Source: Taeniopygia guttata (lineage: Eukaryota > Chordata > Aves > Passeriformes > Estrildidae). From it: a DNA stretch of 64,000 nt. Below are positions 39,201 through 50,700 of the stretch, piece by piece. Location: contig NC_133027.1 in NCBI RefSeq assembly GCF_048771995.1, positions 12,210,001-12,274,000 of the forward strand. Direction: 5' to 3'. The translations under genes were made by a program, and so were the position numbers. Under the pieces are notes generated by a model. That model was not told the DNA's origin and did no database searches. It worked only from the letters and a program-made list of their open reading frames with translations. How positions within the stretch are numbered: position 1 is the first letter of the stretch; every line of letters starts with the position of its first letter.

Positions 39201-42200
39201 TAGTGCAAGGCAGAGCAGCAAGTTTCACTGTTGCATTTCTTAGCTTTCAAGAATTACAAGGTCACTTACACAAATAGATCATTGTCACCTGATAGTAGAC
39301 AGGTTGGGATATTTAAATCAGAGCAAGTTGCATTACAGTTGTAGTAGCCAATTTTAATACACGAGAGCACTTTAGAACCCCATTGTAATCAAAGATTCTC
39401 AATTTTCCTTGCAAGAAATGGTGGTAGATGTGAGAAGAAATGCGGTTTTAAATGATAGGTAATGGCCTGTCCCTCATGTTTCTCTCTTGCCCCAGAGCAC
39501 AAAACCAGCATCACTGTCTGCCCCAGCCACCTCTGCTCCTAGAGAAGAATATGAAGAGGACCATATTGAGCAGTATGACCGTGAGGCTCCATCAGGGGTC
39601 TCAGCAGAGCCTGAATCTTCAGAGCCAGTAAGTGCCAGTTGTGGGTGGTGCTGTCTTTAGTGCATGGCAGAGCTGCAAGTTTCGCTTTTGCGTTTCAGAG
39701 CTTTCAAGATTTATAACGTCAGTTACAAAGAGATCATTGCTATCTGATAGAAGGGAGGGTGGAATATTTATTTCAGAGCAATTTGCAGTACAGGTGGATT
39801 AACCAATTTTAATACCACGAGAGCTCATTGGAATCCCACTGCAATTAAAGTTTCTCAATTTTCCTTGGAAGAAATGGTGGTAGATGTGAGAATATAGGAA
39901 GTTATAGATGATAGGTAACAGCCTGTCCCTCATGCTTCTCTCTTGCCACAGATGACAGAGGAAACAACAGTGTCTGCCCTGGCTCCCTCTGCTCCTGAAG
40001 AAGAAGCCAGAGAGGAGCAAATTGAAAAGAATGACCGTGAGGCTCCATCAGTGGTCACACTAGAGCCTGAATCTTCTGAAACGGCAAGTGCCAGTTGTGG
40101 GTGATGCTGTATTTAGTGCAAGGCAGAGCTGCAAGTTTCTGACCAGCCTGCTCTTGCTGTTGCTGGCGAGGATGCTGAGTGCTGGAGTCCTGCCAGGACC
40201 CAGCGATTTCCTGCAGGCAGTGACCTCCAGCTAGAAATTGGCCTTGGACCTGTCATGTTTAGGCACCAAAGCCTGTTGCCTCAGGATGAGCGTCTGGCTG
40301 CTCAACTCAGTGAAGCTCTGTCTCTTGGGCTTCTGCAGGGCCATGGCCAAGGGCGCACGAGGTAGTGCTGGAGGTCTCAGGGCTTGGTTTGTTTGCTTTC
40401 TCTTTGTGGAAACACGTGTTTGGCTGGTGAAACGGGTCTGCAGTTTCTCGAGTATTTATTCAGTTCTACAAAGTGTGCGGCTCAGCTGTCTTGTGACTTT
40501 TGATAAGCTGCAAGTAGACGAGTGTGTTGTCCATGAATCTGTGGGGGACAAGATCTGGCCAAAGAAACTAAGTTTATAATTGTGAAGCCCTCTTGTGAGG
40601 CAAAAAGCAAGGTTCTGTGGATGCATTATTTGGTGTAGTCTGCAGCTTTGAAAAGTGCACTGCAGCCTGGAGGCGGGGCCGGGGGGAGGTGAAGCTGCAA
40701 GTCCATGACTGCAGTCTTGTGTTGCTCAGAAGAGGAAGGACATTTTGAAATGGTGGATGCTGTATTTTTAATCCAATGGGCAACTTTGTGGCTGGGACGC
40801 TGTGTGGGCCAAAAGGACCCAGGGGTGCCGGTCAAAAGCAGCTGAAGGTGGGCCAGGACCTGGCCAGGTGGCCAAGAAGGCCAAGGGCACCCTGGCCTGT
40901 GTCATCAGCAGTGGGGCAGCAGGAGCAGGGCAGTGACCGTCCCCCTGGGCTGGGCAGCGCTGCAACCATAGCTGGAAGTTCTGTGCTGCGTGTCACCCTC
41001 AAATCCACGGGTGATCAGTCCCCAGTGCACCCCGTCCAGCTGGGCAGTGGGGCGAGTCGGGCAGAGGGAGGGAACTTCTCCTTGGATCCTGGGGGGCTTT
41101 GAGAAGCTCCCTCGTGAGTTCAAAGACAAGCTGGTCCGACAAGCAAGAGAAAGAGGCGCTCCTCCTCAGGATTAGTTCCGAAATTTAATGAGGGCCTGGA
41201 GAGATCCCAGGCCGCATCCAAACCCGAAGGACATCCAGAGCAAGAGAGGGTGTCCCTGCCCAGAGGAGCCAGATATAGGGGGACGGGGAAACCCGAGCAG
41301 CCAACAGGGGAAGGACTTGGGAGTGGCTCTCTGGGGGCAAGGCCTCAGAGTGACCACTGAGGAGGGGGTGGGGGAGGAGCCCCGAGCCAGGGTCCAGTTA
41401 CCTGGTGACCCTGGGAGAAGGCTCTGGACAAAGGGGAAGGGTCACGAGGTGATGGACACATCACCTGGGAGGAGACAGGGGGATGAGTCAGGGATTTTGG
41501 GGTTTGATGGACATACAGATTCTGATGGGAAAGCTGGGATGAACCAAACGGATACAAAGAGGGGATATGGAGGGACAAACCATTATGAGGGGATATACAG
41601 GGCGAGCACAACTCCACAGTGATGTGTCTACATGTGGGCCCCTCTGAAGAAGGAAGTCCTTGAGGCGCTGGGCGTGTGCAGAGAAGGACACGGGAGCTGG
41701 GGAAGGGTGTGGAGCGCAAGGCCAAGGAGGAGGTGCTCAGGGTGTTTCAGCCTGGACAACGGGAGGCTCGTGAGGGACCTTCAGGCACACTTCCATAGAT
41801 CCATACATGACAGTGCTCATCACCATGGCTGTTCCCCTGCCAAACATGCCCTCACTGCCTCCAAGTGTTTTAGCCACCTGAGGAGGGGACACTTTTGACT
41901 TGGTTTGACTTGGTTTGGTAGGAGGTAAAGCCCTGCCCATTTTCTCTCTTTCCAGCAAGCACAGATTCTTCTGCACAACCTTTCCTGCCCTTTCCTTGCA
42001 CTGGTTAGGATTCTGATCCAGTCTGAGTTTTCCATGTCTGCCACAGCAACAGCAAAGGCCTTGCTGGCTATTTCCTACTTTTGCATTTCAGGGCTTTAAA
42101 GAGCCAAAAGCTCCTTTGTGCCAAGGCACAGTTGCTTGCTGATGGCAGCCAGGAAGGACTATCAAATACATAGAGTGCATTAAATAGAGTTCTGTTGAGT

Positions 42201-44707
42201 TAGCCCATTTTAATCTGGTCAGAGTGACTTAGAATCGCATTGCTAACAAAGTGGATAATTTTTCCTTTTAAGAGGTGGTTGTGGATCCGAGGAGAAACGA
42301 GATTATAAATGATAGGTAACGGCTTGTCCCTCATGCTTCTCTCTTGCCACAGATGACAGAGACACCAGCAGTGTCTGCCCTGGCTCCCTCTCCTCCTGGT
42401 GAACAAGCCAAAGAGGAGCAAATTGAGGAGTATGACCTTGAGGCTCCATCGGGACTCACGCCTGAGCCTGAATCTCCTGAGGCAGTAAGTGCCCGTTGTG
42501 GGTGGTGCTGTCTTTAGTGCAAGGCAGAGCTGCAAGTTTCACTGTTGTATTTCAGAGCTTTCAAGAATTACAAGGTCACTTACACAAATAGATCATTGTC
42601 ACCTGATAGTAGACAGGTTGGGATATTTAAATCAGAGCAAGTTGCATTACAGTTGTAGTAGCCAATTTTAATACACGAGAGCACTTTAGAATCCCATTGT
42701 AATCAAAGATTCTCAATTTTCCTTGCAAGATATGGTGGTAGATGTGAGAAGAAATGCGGTTTTGAATGATAGGTAATGGCCTGTCCCTCATGCTTCTCTC
42801 TTGCCACAGATGATAGAGACAACAGCAGTGTCTGCCCTGGCTCCCTCTCCTCCTGGAGAAGAAGCCACAGAGGAGCAAATTGAGGAGTATGACCTTGAGG
42901 CTCAATCAGGGGTCACGCCTGAGCCTGAATCTCCTGAGCCAGTAAGTGCCAGTTGTGGGTGGTGCTGTCTTTAGTGCAAGGCAGAGCTGCAAGTTTCACT
43001 GTTGCATTTCAGAGCTTTCAAGAATTACAAGGTCACTTACACAAATAGATCACTGCCTACCTGATAGTAGGCAGGGTGGAATATTTAATTCAGAGCAATT
43101 TGCATTATAGGTGGATTGGCCAATTTCAATACCATGAGAGTGCCTTAGAATCCCATTATAATCCAAGTCTCTCGACTTTCCTTGGAAGATATGGTGGTAG
43201 ATGGGAGAAGATAGAAGGTTATAAATGATAGGTAACAGCCTGTCCCTCATGCTTCTCTCTTGCCACAGATGACAGAGGCAACAACAGTGTCTGCCTTGGC
43301 TCCCTCTGCTTCTGGTGAAGAAGCCAAAGAGGAGCAAATTGAGGAGTATGACCACGAGGCTCCATCAGTGGTCACGCCAGAGCCTGAATCTGCTGAGCCA
43401 GTAAGTGCCAGTTGTGGGTGGTGCTGTCTTTAGTGCAAGGCAGAGCAGCAAGTTTCACTGTTGCATTTCTTAGCTTTCAAGAATTACAAGGTCACTTACA
43501 CAAATAGATCATTGTCACCTGATAGTAGACAGGTTGGGATATTTAAATCAGAGCAAGTTGCATTACAGTTGTAGTAGCCAATTTTAATACACGAGAGCAC
43601 TTTAGAACCCCATTGTAATCCAAGTCTCTCAACTTTCCTTCCAAGATATGGTGGTAGATGGGAGAAGATAGAAGGTTATAAATGATAGGTATCAGCCTGT
43701 CCCTCATGCTTCTCTCTTGCCACAGATGATAGAGACAACAGCAGTGTCTGCCCTGGCTCCATCTCCTCTTGGTGAAGAAGCCAAACGAGAGCAAGTTGAG
43801 CAGTATGACCTCGAGGCTCCATCAGTGGTCACAGCACAGCCTGAATCTTTGGAGCCAGTAAGTGCCAGTTGTGGGTGGTGCTGTCTTTAGTGCAAGACAG
43901 AGCTGCAAATTTCTGATGAGCCAGCCCTTGCTGTTGCTGGCTGAGGATGCTGAGTGCTTGCCACATGGGCTGTTTCATCGGCATATATCTCCTCACGTTA
44001 TCCTAGTGTTTTTTCCACTGGCATCTGTGGCTCTTCTGTCTTGTTTTTGTTCCTTTTTTAGGAGGGGAATTCCTGTTCAATTTTTTGGTTTTTAGCAATG
44101 CAGATGGATTTTCCTCCATCTTTCCTACCCTTTTTCTGCGCTTGTAAAGATTCTGCTTGCATTTTCTTTTGTAAGGGGGCCTTTCTGGAGGATGCAGTAT
44201 TTTTGCATGAGAACACATTGTTTGGGGCATGGAGCTGTTGTGGTGCCAGGGCAGTCAACAGGGCCTTGCTCTTCGCTTTCATATTTACAGTCCCTGTGTC
44301 TTTTTGCAACCCAGGAAATCAGGAGGTGTGGTGTTTGGGAATTGAGCAGGAAATCAATGCTCTTGCATTCCAGCTGGTCCTCAAAGATCAGAGGAGCTGG
44401 GAGGGCCTAGCCTTTATTCCTGATTGCAGCCCCTTTAGCAGTGTCAGTGTGGTCGAGTCCAAGAGCAGCACTTGGCCAAGCACAGATGCTGCAAGAGTGC
44501 AGTTCCCAGTGCAATGCTCTGGATCTTCTTGTATTCCATAAGGACCTAAATGCTCCAGATTCCCTGAGAGTGTGGTTTATTGAAGGAACAGGAGAGCAGT
44601 CTCGGGATTGCTGCTGACTGGGGCAATGGCTACCAAGTGTTGATGTATGTAGGAACAAAAATGATAGTAAAGAGAGATTATAAAAGTGAGATCTGTCTGT
44701 CTGTCTC

Positions 44708-44752
<45 letters not shown>

Positions 44753-47700
44753 GTAACATTTGCATAATTGAATCTTCTTGGCTCTGGTCCAAAGCAGTTG
44801 GAGGTGCAAAGTTCACGTAAAGCATCCCTTTCAGGAGAGGATTAAAGACATGTTCCGATGACCGATTCTGAGCAGGCAGAGCTGTTTCCTCCTCCAGATG
44901 TGGTGGTTTTTTCCCCTCAGACATGGTTTCCTCCTCCAGCCTCTTCTTCCTGAAGCCCCCCGTTAATGCTTTAATGTTCAGCCTGTCCCAGAGAGGTGGA
45001 AGAATTCCATGTTTTAGTTGGTGAAGAGAACATGAACTCCAGAAGTGTCTCTCACAAGGGCTGAGCTCACAGAGGAAGGCACCTGCAGAGCCAGGATGGA
45101 GCTGTGGGACAGGGTGGGGTGTCAGTCACTACTGAAAGACAAACAGAGCAAGGCAGAAGCAGAGGGAGGTCCTCAGCAGACCCTTGAAAAATGCCACACC
45201 TTCCCTGTCAGCTGCCTCAGAGGCAGCTGGAGCTTCAGCCCCAGATGGCCCCTGATTGCAGTGCCAGGGTCACTTTGGCATCTGTGCCTCCTCATGGGCA
45301 GAGAATGACCCAGGAGAGCTGCAGCACAGTGCTTTGGGAACGTGTGAGCCCATCAGTCCTTGAGTCTTGGCCCTCAAATGTTATATGGAAAGTTGAAACC
45401 CATCTTCTCTTGCTTTCTGTGCAGGTCCTTCCAGAGAAAGAGCAGGAGCAGCCTGCTTTGTCAGAGATGCCATGGCAGACTCGGGGAGAGCTGTTCCCAG
45501 CCCAAGAACAGGAAGAGCAGCTCAGGCAGCAGGTGAAAGAGCCACAGGAGAATGGCCAGGTAAGCCTGACTCGCCAGGTTTCAGAGGGAAGGGCAGGAAA
45601 AGGGGCATAAAATGGAGCTCTTGGGACTGAGGAGGTCAGGAGTCCCAGAGGCACTGAAAGCACAGAGCCTTGGAATCTGCCAAAGTCAGCACTGGGACAG
45701 GAGGGTTGCACTGGAAGCAGAGGTGGGTAGGGGAGCAGAAAGAAGTGGCTGAATAAATGCGATTTTGAAGCTGCAAGAGGAAAAAGCTGAGCGTGATGGC
45801 AGCTCCCAGTCACTTGCTCCGCATTTGTGTGTACAGAACATCAAGGCAGAGTCACAAGCAGAGCTGCCCGGGGCTCAGAGTGCCATCATGGAAGTGAAGA
45901 AGGGGAACAAGGAAGACATGAGAGGAATTCAAGAGGAGATGAATCTCCGTCAGCAGAGGGGCGATCAACAAGACCAGGTGAGTGAAAGAGTGGCAGCCAC
46001 TCCACTCATGAAAGATCCTCTCTCTCGTATTTTTCAGAACTTGAAGGAACAGCTGGACACGGAGCTTCAGAAAATTCACACTAAGATGGAGGCAAAGGAG
46101 AAGAGGCAGGAAGAAGAAATTAAAATCATCAGAGAAAAACTTAGTCGTCTCCCTCAGGCTCTACAAGAGCAAGTGAGTGAAAGAGGGATAGCCACTGCAG
46201 TCACCAAACTGGTGGTTTCTGCCCTTCTTGCCTTTCCAGTGCAGGGCTTCAGGGAGTGAGGTGATGCCTCTGAGTGCCATCCTGCTGTAGTGTGTACCCC
46301 AGAGACTCTGAAGGACATTTCCTGGTGTGCTGAATCTCAACTGCTGCCCTGGACAGTGGGACTTGTCCTTTGGCCTTTTGGCCAGCAGTCATCCAAATTG
46401 ATTCCTGCTGGCCTGTTCCTGCTCTCCTTGTTTCTCGAGGTGTTTTTACAGGGGAACATGGTGACCCAGACGGAGGATTGAAACAAGCTGTCTGTACCCC
46501 TTGTAAAATCTGTTCTTTCCCTTTCCTCACAGTCAATGACTCTTGACTGACAGGGATAAGCCGTAGTCTCTGACTGCTTTCTTCTGTTTGACTTGAGGTG
46601 CAAACGTTGACATCTCGCCGGGCAGCCTGCAAAGACTTCCAGCAAATGAGTGGCAATGAAGAGCCCCAGGCCTGGCATGAGGTACAGGAACCGTCCCCAC
46701 CAAAGTTACTACAAGTTGAGCATGACCTGAAGATGGTGCAGGAAAAGTGGACACATTTGAACAAGGAGCTGCAAATGTGTCTGAAGCCCTTGGAGTGGGA
46801 AAGGAATCCTTGAGAGGAAGCAGAATGGTCATTGTGGCAGTGATCCTTCAGAAAATCCATGAAAATGGAACATGAATCTGGCCATGAACTTGAGTAGAAC
46901 TAACCTTTGGTTTTGACCCATCCAGTTTGAGAAGTGGACATCAGAAAAAACCCATTTAAGAGCCCTGCATGTGGCTGACAGAACCTTACCAAGGGCTTGC
47001 ATTTGAAATGGAATTTCAGGCTAATTTCTGCCAGGCACCTTTCTGACAAACTCATTTCTTGTTCCAGATCCACAAGGGCTTTGTCAAACCTGCTGCAGCA
47101 GCAGCATTGTCTAAAGGAGCCTTTGCTCCCCAACCTGGGAAGTGGAGCCGGGGCAGTTTGCCCATCTCCAGCGCTGCTCAGCACCAGGAGATCAAGGATG
47201 ACTCCCTGGAGCAACTGAGTACGTCTGCTGTATTTCTTCTCTGAGGGACAGTGTATTGTGTGCATGTTTCAGCATAGCTGTACCAAATGTTTTTCCTGAG
47301 ATTGATGTCCCAGGGACATTTAGAGACATTTCCCCATGGGAACTGCTGTAGAAAATCAGTCTGTGTGCTGGCCACCTGTGCTGCAGAGCTGTCGGCCTGC
47401 TTGCTGTTGTTACCCAGGCAACCACAAAGAGTTCAAAGCTTCAGGCTCTGGGGCTGCCTTTTGCATCTTCTGGAAGCTGGGATCTTTGCTTTAAAGTGAG
47501 CATCTTGCATTTTGTTTCCCTCAGGGAAAATAGTGAACATGGAAAACCCCGTGGGGAAATATTCTGAACTGGAATATATTGGCAGCGGGTGAGTCCAACC
47601 ACAGTTTACTTCTCCATAACCATGGGCCAGGTGTTTTTCTGGTGGAATATCTATGCAGTGTGAAGTGAGGCCAGCTGCAAACAGACATCTATTGCCATGT

Positions 47701-50700
47701 TCAGACACTGGGGATAGATTGTCCCATCTCTCAGTGCTGCTCAGAATTTGTGAGTGTGCCCTGAAAGTATTGTCAGAGACATCTTCATGCTGCCAAGGTC
47801 TCTTGCCTGCAGCAAGGAACAGGACCTGGAAGATCTCCATGTCTCTCAAGTATGGGACAGCTCTGTGTTAATTTCCTTAGCATTTTTCTATCTCTCCAAA
47901 TCATACAGCCACACTAATAAAAGGGGAAGAAACTTGCTTGCCTGAAAGTGCAACCTACTCCCTGATAGCTGTCAGATAACAGTTCTCAGGAACATTTCTT
48001 TCCAAGAGTTTGCTGAAGGAAATTCTCCATGGTCAGGATGAAAACTATGAAAACTGCGCAATTTAGAACATGAAACCTGAGATGAAAGAAGGAGCTCTCT
48101 TTAGGAGCTGAGGCAGTAGATGGCAGCACTTCAGGGACAGACCCAGTGCCCATGCACTTGAGAGGAAAATGCATCATCTGCCTTCTGGCAGAGCCCGCCT
48201 TCATCCTGCAGGTCTTAGGCATTTGCAGCAGAGATCTCCTGTGTGGGCTGGCTTTCACTGCAAGAGCTAAATGGCTTCTCATTTTTTTGCTGCTTTTTTG
48301 TTTCTAGGACTTTTGGATTTGTGGTTAGAGCAATCAACAAAGCCACAGGAGCAGAGGTAAATGTCAACAGCCCCCGCAATCTCTGCTGCACTCAAGGGCT
48401 TTCCCCTCTGGTGTGAGCAGCTGTGGCCAGAGCTTTGGGTCGAGCTGTGCTGAAGAGGCAAAAGAAACACAGACTGGTACCAGCCTGCAAAAGACATTGC
48501 GGACAGTCTTTGACCTTCTCAGCTGCCACAAAGAAGGCACAGAGGGCAGCAGTTCATTTCAGAGAAGGATGTGCTCACTCGCTCTCAATTGCTAAAACAA
48601 AGGTGGTGCCTTAGAGCATCTCACTGCTCTTTGGGGCGACAGCTTCAGAGTCCTGAATTCTCACTTCTGGTTGCCAGCAAATGCATCTGAAAGTTACCAG
48701 TAGTTCCTCAGACACCTGCAGTGCTGCACTTGGGAACTGCACATAGGGAGAGATCTGCAAGGCGTCCCTAGAAACCCTAAGCCCTGCCCCTAGCCCGGGA
48801 TGTAGCCACAGAGTATTAAGGCATGGATTACTTCCGAATCCCATACAAAGCAGCAGGGAGTGGGCTCAGAGGTTTGTGGGTGAGACACCACTGTTACCAA
48901 GTGGACACAGCAAAACCTCAGTGGCCACGTGTCCTGTAACTGGCACCCATGGGAGCGGAGCAATGGGCTATTGCAATGTCAGTTCCTAATTACTGCAATG
49001 CCTAATCAGAATGCAGTTTGGCACAGCTTGGCTGTGTCATTGCAAAATCACTCGCTCCATGTGCCTTGTGGTCTCGTGCCACCCACTTCTCAAGTTACTG
49101 ATTTTCAATGTCATTTTAGGTGGCCATAAAGAAAATAAATCTCCAAGGACCGAGGAAGAAGGAACTAAAAGCCTATGAACTCATGACTGTGAAGATAAAT
49201 AAGAATCCCAACGTGGTCAACTATTTAGGCAGGTGAGTTGTTGTAAATATTTGTTTACATATTGCAAACATGCAAGATTGTTCACTGGCACAAAACAGAG
49301 CTGTAATTATTGGTTAATTATTACTGCTCTGCTCATCTCCAGTGGATGGGAAGAGAGTGCATCTTGTCTGCAGGAGTATTCCCTGGCACACATAGTTTGA
49401 AAATTATTCAAAAACCTGCATCAGTCATATCTAATTAAATTAATAGCCTGTAAGTTCACAGCCACCACATTATTTTGGGACTTGACTTTTTTCAACAGTC
49501 CTCTTACGTCTGGGTAAACTAACATGGATTTTCCTTGGATTATGTCCCCTCTTTTCCATTGCTTTGCATGCCAGGAAGATTATTTCCAGAAACACGCAGT
49601 GTGACAAGTTTTTTATCTGTTCCTAAACTGCAGTTTTTACTTGCTGGCTATTTAAGACATCTCCTTTTCCAAAGCTGTGCCTTTCTTCTTGAGACAGGTT
49701 TCAAACAATGCACAGCCTAGAGGGAATGTCTGTTCCTTTTCTTCTGTCCTTGTCACACAGGGACTTGGAAATAAGAACCAAGAAAATAAACTAACCATGC
49801 ATGTTTACCTCCATGCTCTTGTTTCCTTCTTTCAGCTACCTTGTGGATAATCAATTCTGGCTGGTTATGGAGTTCATGGATGGAGGCACTCTGAGCGATG
49901 TCATCAGCAAGACCTACCTGTCTGAAGACGCGATAGCAGCCATCAGTCGGGAGGTCAGCAAGCCCACCTGTGCTTCCGAGGGCTTGGGCAGGATTGTCTG
50001 GGAAACAGAGGCTCAGAACATGAGAGGTTTCATGTATAAACTTTGTTTTCCTTGTGCTGGTATGCTATGGGCAAGTAAAAGCATATCAAGGGAACTGCCT
50101 GCCAGTGCTCCTGCACTCAGTGTACTCAGTTCTTGTACTCTTATCTCCTGCTGTTGTAGTCTCACTCTGCCTCCTGTATTTGTATTTGCTCTTCTCCACC
50201 TTGCCTCCCTAAACTTGTATCTTGAGCCTGTCTGCACTGCATTCCTTGCCTGTAAAAGCAAAGGTGCTGGTGGCAGGATTTGAAATGATCAGCTGAGAAA
50301 AAACAGAGACTCATTTCTCACAGTCCTCAACTAAAAAGGACAGTAGTGCAGCCAAAATGCTCTTTGCTTCAGGAAGGTGACTGATGTGATACTTCAAGTC
50401 TGTGCTGAGGCCAGCAACAAAACTCTCGTCATGCAGCCTCCCACCCAAAAGTGATCCGCTTCACACCAAAGAGAGGGACTTTTTCTTTCTTGGCCAAACT
50501 CCTCCTTTGCCCTCTGCATGGAGAAAGCACATCCACTGCAGCAGCAGTCATCCTGGCTGGTTTGCAGGGGACAGTCTACAACAGCAGGTGCTGTTGCTCT
50601 TTCAAAAGCTGACATACCTTTCCTTAGAAAAGTCCTGCTCTGCAAGTGTTGGAGCAGCAACTCTTCCTCTCAATGGCACTGTGTTCTGCCATTACTCGCC

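Larger units (their letters stand above)
24408..43857 (+). repeat. Tandem exon array: five 3772-bp units plus a divergent 3' end
   Basis: Exon A recurs at 24408, 28180, 31952, 35724 and 39496, exactly 3772 bp apart. Each unit carries four 132-nt phase-0 exons in the order A, B, C, D, with a CR1/solo-LTR block in the long intron between B and C. Every exon has a tctctcttgcc(a/c)cag acceptor and a gtaagt donor, except B, which has gcaagt. After exon C of unit 5 (past about 42613) the order changes to E, D, F. Twenty-two exons in total add 968 residues in frame. Confidence 0.95.
39496..43857 (+). repeat. Array unit 5 and divergent 3' end
   Basis: Exons A 39496-39627, B 39952-40083, C 42353-42484, then E 42810-42941, D 43269-43400, F 43726-43857. 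It follows unit 3 up to about 42613, where the intron switches from C-type to D-type sequence. Exon E has thus been joined in by an unequal exchange. Confidence 0.9.

Noticed and set aside
24408-43857. Satellite DNA or CRISPR-like array
   Set aside because: Units are 3.8 kb with splice-flanked coding exons and transposon pieces, so this is a gene-internal tandem duplication.
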